Shown here: positions 27,357 to 37,313 of the stretch, in pieces
How the letters are laid out: the number at the start of each line of letters is the position of its first letter
Position numbering within the stretch: position 1 is the first letter of the stretch
Source of the DNA: Schlegelella aquatica
GTDB lineage: Bacteria; Pseudomonadota; Gammaproteobacteria; Burkholderiales; Burkholderiaceae_C
Direction: 5' to 3'
DNA length: 64,000 nt
Assembly: GCF_026013905.1 (NCBI RefSeq)
Contig: NZ_CP110257.1
Location: forward strand, 1,860,001 to 1,924,000
The notes under the pieces: generated by a model
What the model saw: the letters and a program-made list of their open reading frames with translations, nothing else
Told to the model about the DNA's origin: nothing
Database searches by the model: none
Translations under genes and position numbers: made by a program

Positions 27357-29674
27357 CAGAACGCAGTCCCAATCTGAAATTGCAATCGTTCGATTCTATC
27401 GCCAGGCTCCCGGCGCACTGGGAAGCCATACGAGAGCTTCAGCGGGCCGATCGGGGAGATCCAGCTCAAGCCGATACCGGTGGATGCACGCAGGTCCGAG
27501 AAGGTGAACTTCTGGTCCTCGGCGAACACGTTGCCGGCATCCACATAGCCGAAGAGCCGCAACGTGCGATCGGGCCCACCGCCGGGGAAAGGCACATACA
27601 GCTCGGCATTCAGATTGATCCGCTTCGGGCCGCCGAGGTAGGCCCCCGTCGCGTCCACCGGGCCGAGCGAGCCCTGCTGGAAGCCACGCACCGTACCGAG
27701 ACCGCCGCTGTAGAAGTTTTTGAAGATCGGGAACGGACGACCCTGCAGCCCCTTGCCCCAGCCGAGTTCGGTGTTGAAGGCGAGCGTGAATGCGCGGCTG
27801 AGCGGGATGTACTGCTGGAACTGGTAGTTGGCCCGCACATAGTGGGCGTCACCGGCCAGGCTCACCTCGGCATTCACGCGCTGATAGCGACCGCGCGTGG
27901 GCACGAGGGCGCTGTCGCGCCCGTCGCGCGTCCATCCGAGCGTGAGCGGAATGCCCAGGCTGCGCGCGCCGAACTGCTCGCGGTACTTGAAGTACCCGTT
28001 CGGCAGCGAACCGTCGTCGCCCCGGATCTCGGTACTCTCGATCCCGATGCCGAAATACACCGTGTCGAACTCGGTGAACGGCACGCCGAAACGCACCGCG
28101 GCACCGGGCGTGACGAGCTTGTAGTCGCTGCCTTGGCTCGAGAGCGGCTGCGTGGTCCGGTAGTAGAAGTCCAGCGAGCGCGAAATGCCGTCGATGGTGA
28201 AGTACGGGTCCACCGTGCTCACCACGAACGTGCGGTTGTACTTGCTGGTGTTGAACTCGACGCCGAGGTAGTTGCCGGTCCCGAAGACGTTCTCCTGCTT
28301 GACGGAGGCGGTCAGGGTGAGCTTCTCGGCGCTGGAGAACCCCGCGCCCAGCAACAGGTTGCCGGTGGGCTTCTCGACGACGTTGATCGTCAGGTCGACC
28401 TGGTCGTTGGTGCCCGGCACCTCGTTCGTCTCGATGTTGACCTCGTTGAAGAAGCCAAGACGGTCGATACGGTCGCGCGAGAGACGGATCTTGTCGCCGT
28501 CGTACCAGGCGGACTCGAACTGGCGGAACTCGCGCCGGATCACTTCGTCGCGCGTGCGGGCGTTGCCGGACACGTTGATGCGGCGCACGTACACGCGGCG
28601 CTGGGGCTGCGCGACGAACGTCAGCGCCACACGCCCGTGGCTGCGGTCGATGTCGGTGCGCGGCTCGATGCGCGCGAATGCATAGCCGAAGTTGCCGAAG
28701 CGCTCGGAGAACTTGCGCACTGTCTCGGCGACGTCCTCCGCCCGGTACGGCTTGCCTGGCTCCACGGCCACCAGCGACTTGAAGTCGTCCTCCTTGCCCA
28801 GGTAGTCGCCTTCCAGTCTCACATCGGTCACCACGTAAGGCTGCCCTTCGCGGATGTTGATGGTGATGGAGATGTTCTCCTTGTCCGGCGAGATGGCGAC
28901 CTGGGTGGACTCGATGGAGAACTCGAGATAGCCGCGGTTGAGGTAGAACGACCGCAGGGCTTCCAGGTCCGCGTTGAGTTTGGCGCGGGAATACCGGTCG
29001 GACTTGGTGTACCAGGTGAGCCAGCCCCCGGTGGTCAGCGAGAACAGGCCCTTCAGTTCGCTTTCCGAGAAGGCCCGGTTGCCGGTGATGCGGATCTCCC
29101 GGATCTTGGCGACGTCGCCCTCGGCCACCGTGAAGGTGACGTTGACGCGATTGCGCTCGAGCGGCGTGACGGTCGTGATGACCTCCGCGCCGTACAGGCT
29201 CTTGCCGAGATACTGACGCTTGAGCTCCTGCTCGGCGCGGTCGATCAAGGCTTTGTCGAAGGGACGCCCCTCGGCAATTCCGACGTCGCGCAGCGCCTTG
29301 GTCAGCACCTCTTTGTCGAACTCCTTGGTGCCGACGAACTCGACCCCGGCGATGATCGGGCGCTCTTCGACGACGACCACCACCACGTCCTTGTCGACCT
29401 CGAGGCGCACGTCCGAGAAGAGCCCCGTGGCGAACAGGGCCCGCAACGCAGCCGCCCCCTTCTCGTCGTTGTAGATGTCGCCGATGCGAAACGGCAGCGA
29501 GCCGAACACGGTGCCCGGCTCGACACGTTGCAAGCCCTCGATGCGGATGTCTCGCAGCGCGAAGGGCTCGACCGCCCACGCCCAACCGGACTGGAGGGCC
29601 AGGAAGACGGCAGCTGCGATCGAGGAGGTACGGCGAAGGGAAGGCAGACGGATGCGCGAACGGGAAGAGTGCAT
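27356..29674 (-). CDS. bamA: Outer membrane protein assembly factor BamA
   Basis: BamA inserts beta-barrel proteins into the outer membrane. The 772-residue precursor has a signal peptide ending at WAWA, five POTRA domains (about 30-430, first FALRDIRIEGLQRVEPGTVF) and a C-terminal 16-strand barrel ending in FQIGTAF with the terminal aromatic. I chose the ATG four bases after the rseP stop; a further ATG at 29707 would overlap rseP by 29 bases and lengthen the signal peptide. The gene lies in the standard rseP-bamA-skp order. Confidence 0.96.
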   Translation of the reverse strand: MHSSRSRIRLPSLRRTSSIAAAVFLALQSGWAWAVEPFALRDIRIEGLQRVEPGTVFGSLPFRIGDIYNDEKGAAALRALFATGLFSDVRLEVDKDVVVVVVEERPIIAGVEFVGTKEFDKEVLTKALRDVGIAEGRPFDKALIDRAEQELKRQYLGKSLYGAEVITTVTPLERNRVNVTFTVAEGDVAKIREIRITGNRAFSESELKGLFSLTTGGWLTWYTKSDRYSRAKLNADLEALRSFYLNRGYLEFSIESTQVAISPDKENISITINIREGQPYVVTDVRLEGDYLGKEDDFKSLVAVEPGKPYRAEDVAETVRKFSERFGNFGYAFARIEPRTDIDRSHGRVALTFVAQPQRRVYVRRINVSGNARTRDEVIRREFRQFESAWYDGDKIRLSRDRIDRLGFFNEVNIETNEVPGTNDQVDLTINVVEKPTGNLLLGAGFSSAEKLTLTASVKQENVFGTGNYLGVEFNTSKYNRTFVVSTVDPYFTIDGISRSLDFYYRTTQPLSSQGSDYKLVTPGAAVRFGVPFTEFDTVYFGIGIESTEIRGDDGSLPNGYFKYREQFGARSLGIPLTLGWTRDGRDSALVPTRGRYQRVNAEVSLAGDAHYVRANYQFQQYIPLSRAFTLAFNTELGWGKGLQGRPFPIFKNFYSGGLGTVRGFQQGSLGPVDATGAYLGGPKRINLNAELYVPFPGGGPDRTLRLFGYVDAGNVFAEDQKFTFSDLRASTGIGLSWISPIGPLKLSYGFPVRREPGDRIERLQFQIGTAF

Positions 29675-29678
29675 GCGG

Positions 29679-31046
29679 TCAGTGCAGACCCAGGAGCCGG
29701 GCCACATCGTTATAGAGGGCGAGTGACATCATCAAGAGCATGATGGCCACACCCCCACGCTGCAGCCGGTCGAGCCACACGTCCGAGATCGGCCGCCCTG
29801 TCACTCCTTCGAAAAGATAATACATCAGGTGTCCCCCATCGAGGACCGGCAGCGGCAGCAGGTTGAGCACGCCCAAACTCACGCTCACCAGTGCCAGAAA
29901 GCCCAGGTAGTACGCGAGCCCGAGTTGCACGGACTGGCCGGCCACGTCCGCTATCGTGAGGGGGCCGCTCAGGTTCTTCAGCGACGCTTCGCCGATGAGC
30001 ATCTTGCCGAGCATCTTCAGGCTGAGCACCGCCACCTCCCAGGTGCGCTGCACGCCATAGACCAGCCCCTCGAGCGCCCCGTACGTCACCCGCACCATCT
30101 GCGGCGCCTGCCCGACGTAGGCGTCGATGCGTCCCACACGCACCCCGTCCATCTCTCGAACCGAGGGTGTCACCGTCACGTCGAGCACGCGGCCCGCACG
30201 CTCGATGCGCCACTGCATCGTCACCGGCTCGCCATCTTTCACGCTGGCTCGAACCCATTCGCGCAGCCGGTTCGCGTCCGGCACCTCGCGCCCATCCACT
30301 GCACGCACCCGATCGCCCGCGCGCAGGCCGGCCACCGCCGCCGCACCGCCCTCCATCACGGTCCCGAGGACGGGCTCGCTGTACGGGCCCGCGAGCCCGA
30401 TACGTTGCAACAGCTGCGCATCCACCTCGCGCGAGCCGATCTGCGCCAGCGGCAGGCGAACTTCGCGCGCATGGCGGCCCTGGGCATCGGTGACTTCGAG
30501 CGTGAGGTCGCGCTCTTCCACGGTGGCGTCGGTGACATGCCAGCGCAGGTCGTTGAGCGACTGCACCGGTATGCGGTCGCCGTCGGCGTCGATCACCGCC
30601 TGCACCCAGTCGCCCGCCCGCATGCCGCTGTGCTCGGCCAGGCTTCCCGCAGCCGGTGCTCCGAGCACGGGCTTGGGTTCGTCCATGCCGACCCATCCGG
30701 CCGCGGCATAGAGCAATACGGCAAGGATCAGGTTGGCCGCAGGGCCGGCCGCGACGATGAGCGCCCGAGAGCGCAGCGGCTGGCGATTGAAGGCCTGGTG
30801 CGCCCATTGCGAGGGCACCGGGCCCTCCCGTTCGTCCAGCATGCGCACATAGCCGCCGAGCGGCAATGCCGAGATCACGAACTCCGTGCTTTCCGGGCTG
30901 CGCTGGCGCCGCCACAAGACCTTGCCGAAACCGACGGAAAAACGCAGGACCTTCACCCCGCAGGCACGAGCCATCCGGTAGTGACCCCACTCGTGCACCA
31001 CGATGAGGATGCCGAGGGTCAGCAAGAACGCGAACAAAGTGGTCAT
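29679..31046 (-). CDS. rseP: Site-2 intramembrane metalloprotease RseP
   Basis: Cleaves anti-sigma factor RseA within the membrane and clears signal-peptide remnants, tying envelope stress to sigma E. The 455-residue protein has the zinc motif HEWGH (18-22) in the first membrane helix, two central PDZ domains (about 115-290), and the second metal ligand segment NLLPLPVLDGGHL before the last helices. Its ATG overlaps the dxr stop as ATGA. No sigma E promoter is obvious nearby. Confidence 0.96.
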   Translation of the reverse strand: MTTLFAFLLTLGILIVVHEWGHYRMARACGVKVLRFSVGFGKVLWRRQRSPESTEFVISALPLGGYVRMLDEREGPVPSQWAHQAFNRQPLRSRALIVAAGPAANLILAVLLYAAAGWVGMDEPKPVLGAPAAGSLAEHSGMRAGDWVQAVIDADGDRIPVQSLNDLRWHVTDATVEERDLTLEVTDAQGRHAREVRLPLAQIGSREVDAQLLQRIGLAGPYSEPVLGTVMEGGAAAVAGLRAGDRVRAVDGREVPDANRLREWVRASVKDGEPVTMQWRIERAGRVLDVTVTPSVREMDGVRVGRIDAYVGQAPQMVRVTYGALEGLVYGVQRTWEVAVLSLKMLGKMLIGEASLKNLSGPLTIADVAGQSVQLGLAYYLGFLALVSVSLGVLNLLPLPVLDGGHLMYYLFEGVTGRPISDVWLDRLQRGGVAIMLLMMSLALYNDVARLLGLH

Positions 31047-32254
31047 GACGCGGCCAGCCGTGTGCGAAGGAAGTCGCGCGCGTGGCGACGGGCGGTGGCG
31101 TCCAGCTCCAGCAAGGCCTCCAGCGAGGTCACGGAGCCCGCATCCAACCGGCCCGCCACGGCGTCGAGCGTGTGCGCGTTGACCGTGTGAATCTGATCGA
31201 ACCGAATGGTTCCGCCAAGGAAGGCCGCCACCGCCTCCTCGTTCGCGGCGTTCAGCACCGCCGTGCTGCCTTCAGGGCCGCGCAAGGTCTCCCAGGCCAG
31301 CCACAGGCCCGGGAAGCGCGCGCGGTCGGGCGCTTCGAAGCTGAGCGCCGCCAGCCGGCTGAAATCCAGCGCCTCGCTGCCCGACTCGATGCGCTCGGGC
31401 CATGCCAGACCGTATGCGATCGGAACGCGCATGTCCGGGGTCCCCAATTGCGCGAGCACCGAGTTGTCGTGGCACACCACCATCGAATGGACGATGCTCT
31501 GGGGGTGGATCACGACCTCGATCTGTTCGGGCGCCAGATCGAACAACCAGCGCGCCTCGATCACCTCCAGCGCCTTGTTCATCATCGTGGCGGAGTCCAC
31601 CGAGATCTTGCGCCCCATCACCCAGTTGGGGTGCGCGCAGGCTTCGTCGGGCGTGACGTGCCGCAGCGACTCGGGCGGCCGTTGGCGAAACGGCCCGCCC
31701 GAGGCGGTGAGCACGATGCGCGCGATCCGGCGTTTCCAAGTGGCCGGATCGTCGGGCAGGCACTGGAAGATGGCGGAATGCTCGCTGTCGATCGGCAGGA
31801 GCTGCGCTGCGCCCTCGCGCACGGCGGCCATGAAGTAGCCGCCGCCGACGACCAGGGCCTCCTTGTTCGCGAGCAGGAGCCGCTTCCCGGCGCGGGCGGC
31901 GGCCAGGCAAGGAGAAAGCCCCGCCGCACCCACGATGGCCGCCATGACCGCGTCCACCTCCGGATGCGAGGCGATCTCATCCAGCGCAGCGGCGCCCTCC
32001 AGCACCTCGGTGGGCGAGCCCGCTTCGCGCAGCCGCTGCCGCAAGTCCCGGGCCGCCCGGGCTTCCACCATCACGGCGTAGCGCGGCCGCCATCTCAGGC
32101 ACTGCTCCAGGAGCGGCTCGACCCGCTCGCGCGCCGCCAGCGCGAAAACCTCGTAGCGCTGCGGATGGAGTGCGATCACATCGAGCGTGCTGGTGCCGAT
32201 CGATCCGGTCGAGCCGAGGATGCAAACCCGCTGTCGGGACGGGAGATGGCTCAT
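31043..32254 (-). CDS. dxr: 1-deoxy-D-xylulose 5-phosphate reductoisomerase
   Basis: Makes 2-C-methyl-D-erythritol 4-phosphate, the committed step of the non-mevalonate isoprenoid pathway; the later enzyme IspG is at 55023. The 403-residue protein has the NADPH-binding GSTGSIGTSTLDVI, the LLANKEALVVGG segment, metal-binding and flexible-loop regions ALPIDSEHSAIFQC-like LPIDSEHSAIFQCL, and SVDSATMMNKALEVIEA. It lies four bases after cdsA. Confidence 0.97.
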   Translation of the reverse strand: MSHLPSRQRVCILGSTGSIGTSTLDVIALHPQRYEVFALAARERVEPLLEQCLRWRPRYAVMVEARAARDLRQRLREAGSPTEVLEGAAALDEIASHPEVDAVMAAIVGAAGLSPCLAAARAGKRLLLANKEALVVGGGYFMAAVREGAAQLLPIDSEHSAIFQCLPDDPATWKRRIARIVLTASGGPFRQRPPESLRHVTPDEACAHPNWVMGRKISVDSATMMNKALEVIEARWLFDLAPEQIEVVIHPQSIVHSMVVCHDNSVLAQLGTPDMRVPIAYGLAWPERIESGSEALDFSRLAALSFEAPDRARFPGLWLAWETLRGPEGSTAVLNAANEEAVAAFLGGTIRFDQIHTVNAHTLDAVAGRLDAGSVTSLEALLELDATARRHARDFLRTRLAAS

Positions 32255-32258
32255 GATG

Positions 32259-33098
32259 TCAAAGCCGGCTCAAGGTCCAGGCGATCGGAAAGACGGGCAA
32301 CAAGGCGTCGATGCGGTCCAGCACCCCGCCGTGGCCGGGCAGGAGGCCGCTGCTGTCCTTGGCGCCGACGCTGCGCTTGACCAGCGATTCGAACAGGTCG
32401 CCCACCACGCTCATCGAGACGAGGAAGGCACACGCGACCACGAAGCCGCCCCAGCCCGCCCGCTCATACAGACGACTGTACAGGCTCGGCTCGATGCCGC
32501 CCCCCGTACTGCGCTCGATGAACGTCCACACGACCGCCAGCGCGAGCACGCCGGCCATTCCGCTCCAGACCCCTTCCCAGCTCTTGCCGGGGCTGATCGT
32601 CGGGGCCAGCTTGCGCCGGCCGAAGGCACGCCCGCCGAAGTAGGCCGCGATGTCCGCCGCCCACACGAGGCAGAAGACGGAAAGCAGGAAGTTGAGGCCC
32701 TCCGCCTTGGCTTGCGTCATGGCGATCCAGGTCAGCCAGAGGACGACCGCGCCGATGGCCAGCCGCACGGGTTGCGCCAAGCGGGGCCAGCCTGTCGGCC
32801 CTCCGCGCAGCAGCAAGGCACCGCCGACCACCCAGCCGCCCGCGGCGCCCCACCACAGCGCCGGGGTCGAGCCGAGCACGGTCGTCGCATTCCAACTCAG
32901 CCCGCACGCGAGCACGACAGCCGCGCCCAGGCCGAGCGAGCCGCCAGGTGACAAGCCGTTGAGCCGCCCCCACTCCCATGCGGCCGCCCCGACAGCCGCC
33001 AAACTCAGCAGGGCGAAAGGCCAGACTTGGGGCACCAGCAGCGCCGGCAGCAGGATGGCCAGCAGCACGAGCGCGGTGATGACACGCTGCTTGAGCAT
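32259..33098 (-). CDS. cdsA: Phosphatidate cytidylyltransferase
   Basis: Forms CDP-diacylglycerol from phosphatidate and CTP, the branch point of membrane phospholipid synthesis. The 279-residue protein has about eight hydrophobic segments and the full CDP-DAG synthase signature near the C-terminus, LVKRSVGAKDSSGLLPGHGG followed by VLDRIDAL. It sits between uppS and dxr with gaps of seven and four bases. Confidence 0.96.
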   Translation of the reverse strand: MLKQRVITALVLLAILLPALLVPQVWPFALLSLAAVGAAAWEWGRLNGLSPGGSLGLGAAVVLACGLSWNATTVLGSTPALWWGAAGGWVVGGALLLRGGPTGWPRLAQPVRLAIGAVVLWLTWIAMTQAKAEGLNFLLSVFCLVWAADIAAYFGGRAFGRRKLAPTISPGKSWEGVWSGMAGVLALAVVWTFIERSTGGGIEPSLYSRLYERAGWGGFVVACAFLVSMSVVGDLFESLVKRSVGAKDSSGLLPGHGGVLDRIDALLPVFPIAWTLSRL

Positions 33099-33105
33099 TC
33101 GGCCC

Positions 33106-33837
33106 TCATGCCGCCTGGGGCGCGGGCTCGACGGCCGGTCGCACGTCCCCGAAACGGCGCTCGCGCGCCGCGTACGCCGCGAGCGCGCGGTCCAGTTCGG
33201 CCTCGTCGAAGTCCGGCCACAGGCAGTCGGTGAAATACAGTTCGGAGTAGGCCGCCTGCCACAACAGGAAGTTGCTGATGCGCAATTCCCCGCCCGTGCG
33301 GATGAACAGGTCCGGGTCGGGCGCGTGGTGGAGTGCCATGTAGCGGGCCACCGTCGCCTCGTCCACCTGCTCGGGGGAAACGCCCTCCTCGATCAGGCGG
33401 CGGCAGGCCTGCACCATGTCCCAGCGGCCCCCGTAGTTGAAGGCCACCGAGAGCACCAGGCGGCTGTTGTGGCGGGTGGCGTCCTCGGCCTCCTGCCACG
33501 AGGCGCGCACCTTCTCGGACACCCGGGAGCGATCTCCCACGATGCAGATGCGCACGCCCTCCTCGGCCAAGCGCCGCACGTAGCGCGAGACGGCCACCAG
33601 CACGAGGTTCATCAGGCCGGAAACCTCTTCCTCGGGGCGCTTCCAGTTCTCGGAGGAGAAGGCGAAGACCGTCAGGTACGGAATCCCCCGGACCACGCAG
33701 GCGCGCACGGTGCGCACCAGCGCCTCCACCCCCTGTTCATGACCGAACGAGCGAGGCATGTGGCGCCGGGCGGCCCACCGCCCGTTGCCGTCCATGACGA
33801 TGGCGACATGGCGGGGCATCGGGGCAGAGGTCATCAT
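33106..33837 (-). CDS. uppS: Undecaprenyl (di-trans,poly-cis) diphosphate synthase
   Basis: Builds the C55 lipid carrier for peptidoglycan and LPS by successive cis additions of isopentenyl diphosphate. The 243-residue cytosolic protein starts with HVAIVMDGNGRWA, the phosphate-binding Asp motif, followed by FAFSSENWKRP, and ends with DPDLFIRTGGELRISNFLLWQ. I placed the start at the ATG-ATG pair with AAGGG seven bases upstream; a GTG at 33864 is the alternative. It lies 38 bases after frr. Confidence 0.96.
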   Translation of the reverse strand: MMTSAPMPRHVAIVMDGNGRWAARRHMPRSFGHEQGVEALVRTVRACVVRGIPYLTVFAFSSENWKRPEEEVSGLMNLVLVAVSRYVRRLAEEGVRICIVGDRSRVSEKVRASWQEAEDATRHNSRLVLSVAFNYGGRWDMVQACRRLIEEGVSPEQVDEATVARYMALHHAPDPDLFIRTGGELRISNFLLWQAAYSELYFTDCLWPDFDEAELDRALAAYAARERRFGDVRPAVEPAPQAA

Positions 33838-33875
33838 GGCCACACCCTTTTCGGCAGCGGACACGGCAGCCCGCG

Positions 33876-34436
33876 TCAGACGGCCAGAATCTCGGCCTCC
33901 TTGGCCGCGACCAGTTTGTCGATCTCGGCGATCGTGCGGTCGGTGAGCTTTTGCACGTCGTCCTGGCAGCGGCGCTCGTCGTCCTCGCTGATGAGCTTTT
34001 CCTTGAGCAGCTTCTTCGCTTGTTCGTTGGCCTCGCGCCGCAGGTTACGGACCGCCACGCGCGCTTCCTCGCCAGCGTGCCGCACGACCTTCGTCAGCTC
34101 CTTGCGACGCTCCTCCGTCAGCGGGGGCATCGGCACGCGAATGAGGTCGCCCTGGGCCGCCGGATTGAGGCCCAGATCGGACTCGCGAATGGCCTTCTCG
34201 ATCTTGGCGCCCATGCCCTTTTCCCAGGGCTGTACGCTGATGGTGCGTGCATCGAGCAGCGTGACGTTGGCCACCTGGCTGATCGGCACCATGGAGCCGT
34301 AGTACTCCACATGCACCTGGTCGAGCAGGCCCGTGTGGGCGCGACCGGTGCGGATCTTGGTCAGTTCGTGCTTGAACGCCTCGACCGACTTCTGCATCTT
34401 CTGCTCGGCGGTCTTCTTGATCTCTGCGATGTTCAT
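33876..34436 (-). CDS. frr: Ribosome recycling factor
   Basis: Splits post-termination ribosomes with EF-G. The 186-residue protein shows the full RRF pattern: [40 protein letters not shown] and [17 protein letters not shown]. The start [12 protein letters not shown] is typical. It follows pyrH by 14 bases, and pyrH-frr linkage is near universal in proteobacteria. Confidence 0.98.
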   Translation of the reverse strand: MNIAEIKKTAEQKMQKSVEAFKHELTKIRTGRAHTGLLDQVHVEYYGSMVPISQVANVTLLDARTISVQPWEKGMGAKIEKAIRESDLGLNPAAQGDLIRVPMPPLTEERRKELTKVVRHAGEEARVAVRNLRREANEQAKKLLKEKLISEDDERRCQDDVQKLTDRTIAEIDKLVAAKEAEILAV

Positions 34437-34450
34437 GAGCTCGGTACTCC

Positions 34451-35161
34451 TCAGACGTGCACGAGGGTGCCCTCGTCTTCTCCCTGGACCACGCGCTTGA
34501 GCGCGCCCGGCTTGAAGATGCTGAACACCTTGATCGGCAGCTTCTGGTCGCGGCACAGGGCAAACGCGGTCGCGTCCAGCACCTGCAGGTTCCTGACGAT
34601 GGCTTCGTCGAACGTGATGTTCGCGTAACGTGTGGCCGACGGGTCCTTCTTGGGATCGGCGGTGTAGACGCCATCCACCTTGGTGGCCTTCAGCATGATC
34701 TGCGCGCCGATCTCCGCCCCGCGCAGAGCCGCGGCGGTGTCCGTCGTGAAGAAGGGGTTGCCGGTGCCGGCGGCGAAAATCACCACCTTGCCCTCCTCCA
34801 GGTACTGCAGCGCCTTGGGCCGCACGTACGGCTCGACGATCTGCTCGATGCCGATTGCCGACATCACTCGCGCCGTCATGCCCTCCTGGCGCATGGTGTC
34901 GGCCAGCGCCAGGGCATTCATGACGGTGGCCAGCATTCCCATGTAGTCGGCGGTGGCCCGGTCCATGCCGACCGAGCCGCCCGCCACACCGCGGAAGATG
35001 TTGCCGCCGCCGATGACCACCGCCACCTCGCAGCCCAGCGCCGTCACCTCCTGGATCTCTCGCACGATGCGCACGATGGTCGCCCGGTTGATGCCGTAGG
35101 CATCGTCGCCCATGAGGGCCTCGCCCGAGAGTTTCAGCAAGATGCGCTTGTACGCCGGCAT
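34451..35161 (-). CDS. pyrH: UMP kinase
   Basis: Phosphorylates UMP to UDP; hexameric, usually activated by GTP and inhibited by UTP. The 236-residue protein starts [21 protein letters not shown], then [11 protein letters not shown] and the nucleotide loop [24 protein letters not shown] lies six bases before the ATG. It is 82 bases downstream of tsf. Confidence 0.98.
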   Translation of the reverse strand: MPAYKRILLKLSGEALMGDDAYGINRATIVRIVREIQEVTALGCEVAVVIGGGNIFRGVAGGSVGMDRATADYMGMLATVMNALALADTMRQEGMTARVMSAIGIEQIVEPYVRPKALQYLEEGKVVIFAAGTGNPFFTTDTAAALRGAEIGAQIMLKATKVDGVYTADPKKDPSATRYANITFDEAIVRNLQVLDATAFALCRDQKLPIKVFSIFKPGALKRVVQGEDEGTLVHV

Positions 35162-35243
35162 TCAGTCCTCCGAAGGGATGGCGTCTGTCGTGATGACGTC
35201 GGTTCGCGAGAAGTGTACGGTGCGGACGGGCGGGCTCTGTTAC

Positions 35244-36134
35244 TTACTGACCCTTGGCCGCGGCGACCTGGGCAGCCACCTCGGCGGCGAAGTCGTCCTG
35301 CTTCTTCTCGATGCCCTCGCCGACGACGTACAGCGTGAAGCTCTTGACCGTGGTGTTGGCGGCCTTGAGCATCTGCTCGACAGTCTGCTTGTCGTTCTTG
35401 ACGAAGGGCTGGTTCAGCAGGGACACCTCTTTCAGGTACTTCTGCACCGCGCCGTCGACCATCTTGGCCACGATCTCGGCCGGCTTGCCGGACTCGGCTG
35501 CCTTCTCGGCCGCGATCTTGCGCTCCTTCTCGACCAGCTCGGCGGGCACGTCGGCCGACGACAGGGCCACCGGCTTCATCGCCGCGACGTGCATCGCGAC
35601 GTCCTTGGCCGCGACGGCGTCACCGTCGAACTCGACGATCACGCCGATCCGGGTGCCGTGCAGGTAGCTGGCGAGCTGAGCGCCGCCGGCATAGCGCTTG
35701 AAGCGGCGGATGGACATGTTCTCGCCGATCTTGCCGATGAGGCCCTTGCGCACGTCCTCGACGGTGGGGCCGAAGCCGTCCTGCGCGAGCGGCAGGGCCG
35801 ACAGCGCGGCCACATCGGCCGGGTCGTTCTTGGCCACCAGCTCGGCCAGCGACTTGGCGAACGCCAGGAAGGAGTCGTTCTTCGAGACGAAGTCGGTCTC
35901 GCAGTTGACCTCGATCAGCGCGCCGGTGGTGCCCTCGACGAAGGCCGCGACGACGCCCTCGGCGGTGATGCGCGAGGCGGCCTTGCCGGCCTTGTTGCCC
36001 AGCTTGACCCGCAGGATTTCCTCGGCGCGGGCCATGTCCCCGTCGGCCTCGGTCAGGGCCTTCTTGCACTCCATCATCGGGGCATCGGTCTTGGCGCGCA
36101 GTTCAGCGACCATGCTGGCGGTGATTGCAGGCAT
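35244..36134 (-). CDS. tsf: Elongation factor Ts
   Basis: Guanine-nucleotide exchange factor for EF-Tu. The 296-residue protein has the N-terminal UBA-like region with [18 protein letters not shown], the core domain with [14 protein letters not shown], and the C-terminal block [20 protein letters not shown] plus [15 protein letters not shown] lies seven bases before the ATG. It is separated from rpsB by about 194 bases that contain a terminator-like hairpin. Confidence 0.98.
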   Translation of the reverse strand: MPAITASMVAELRAKTDAPMMECKKALTEADGDMARAEEILRVKLGNKAGKAASRITAEGVVAAFVEGTTGALIEVNCETDFVSKNDSFLAFAKSLAELVAKNDPADVAALSALPLAQDGFGPTVEDVRKGLIGKIGENMSIRRFKRYAGGAQLASYLHGTRIGVIVEFDGDAVAAKDVAMHVAAMKPVALSSADVPAELVEKERKIAAEKAAESGKPAEIVAKMVDGAVQKYLKEVSLLNQPFVKNDKQTVEQMLKAANTTVKSFTLYVVGEGIEKKQDDFAAEVAAQVAAAKGQ

Positions 36135-36202
36135 CTCGTATCTCCTGTGATTCGATAGCGGCGGGCGCCCTCAGCGCCCGCGGACAGATTCGGTCGGCGT
36201 TG

Positions 36203-36230
36203 AAAAAAGGGGGCTGAAGCAGCCCCCTCT
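36203..36230 (-). terminator. Terminator-attenuator between rpsB and tsf
   Basis: AGGGGGCT and AGCCCCCT-type arms (36221-36230 with 36209-36215) with a short loop, followed on the minus strand by TTTTTT. Lying between rpsB and tsf, it would reduce rather than fully stop read-through, as known for E. coli rpsB-tsf. Confidence 0.7.
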
Positions 36231-36328
36231 TCGAGCGCCCTCGTGCACACACGCCCGGCCGGCAGACGCCGACCCCAGAGGGGGCTCGGCGCCGCCATCG
36301 GGCGGCCGGGCGGCGGCACTCAGGCTGC

Positions 36329-37072
36329 TCAGGCGGCTTCGTTGACTTCCACGAACTCGTCTTCGCCCTGAGCGGCTTGGACGACCTCGTTGACGGCGTT
36401 GGCCTTGCCTTCCAGCACGGCATCGGCCACGGCGCGCACGTACAGGGCGACCGCCTTGGCGGAGTCGTCGTTGCCCGGGATCACGTAGTCGATCTCGGAG
36501 GGCGAGTGGTTGGTGTCGACGACGCCGATCACCGGGATCCCGAGCTTCTTGGCCTCGGCCACGGCGATCTTGTGGTAGCCGACGTCGACCACGAACAGCG
36601 CGTCAGGCAGGGCGTTCATGTCCTGGATGCCGCCGATGTCCTTCTCGAGCTTGGCCAGCTCGCGCTGGAACAGCAGCGCTTCCTTCTTGCTCATCTGCTC
36701 CAGCCCCGCTTCGGCCTGGGCCTGCATGTCCTTGAGCTTCTTGAGCGAGGTCTTGACCGTCTTGAAGTTGGTCAGCATGCCGCCCAGCCAGCGCTGGTCG
36801 ACGTAGGGCATGCCGCAGCGCTGCGCCTCCTGGGCGACGATGTCGCGCGCCTGACGCTTGGTGCCCACCATCAGGATCGTGCCCCGGCGTGCCGAGAGTT
36901 GGCGCACGAACTTCAGCGCCTCCTCGAACATCGGCAACGTCTTTTCGAGGTTGATGATGTGGATCTTGTTGCGATGGCCGAAGATGTAGGGGGCCATCTT
37001 GGGGTTCCAGAAGCGGGTCTGGTGTCCGAAATGGACACCCGCTTCCAGCATTTCGCGCATGGTGACAGGCAT
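36329..37072 (-). CDS. rpsB: 30S ribosomal protein S2
   Basis: Binds the head-platform junction of the small subunit and recruits S1. The 247-residue protein starts [20 protein letters not shown] and has the S2 signatures [13 protein letters not shown] and [21 protein letters not shown]. The ATG has GGAG six bases upstream; an in-frame TTG four codons earlier is not needed. A long leader of about 215 bases precedes it if the promoter at 37297 is real. First gene of the large envelope supercluster. Confidence 0.98.
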   Translation of the reverse strand: MPVTMREMLEAGVHFGHQTRFWNPKMAPYIFGHRNKIHIINLEKTLPMFEEALKFVRQLSARRGTILMVGTKRQARDIVAQEAQRCGMPYVDQRWLGGMLTNFKTVKTSLKKLKDMQAQAEAGLEQMSKKEALLFQRELAKLEKDIGGIQDMNALPDALFVVDVGYHKIAVAEAKKLGIPVIGVVDTNHSPSEIDYVIPGNDDSAKAVALYVRAVADAVLEGKANAVNEVVQAAQGEDEFVEVNEAA

Positions 37073-37296
37073 CTGATGCTCCAAAGGTTGGGTCTAGAAT
37101 CCGGCGAAGATTGCTTGCAGCACTTGCCTTTCGGCACACACCACGCGCAACACCTTTTGGCGCCGGTTCGCGATTCGTTCATCCGGGGCCGACCCGTTCG
37201 ACCGCCCTGAGGATGGAGCCCTCGGCGCCACCCTTTCGCTTCGATGAGCGAAGGCTCGTCTGCCAGCAGGCGGCAGCCATCCAGATAAACCCGAAG

Positions 37297-37302
37297 AGTA
37301 TA
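37297..37302 (-). promoter_or_regulatory. Extended -10 of the rpsB operon
   Basis: TGCTATACT on the minus strand gives an extended -10 about 225 bases before rpsB. It lies within 12 bases of the amidase ATG on the other strand, so the -35 region would fall inside the amidase coding sequence. No strong -35 is seen. Confidence 0.45.
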
Positions 37303-37313
37303 GCAGGTCCCCG

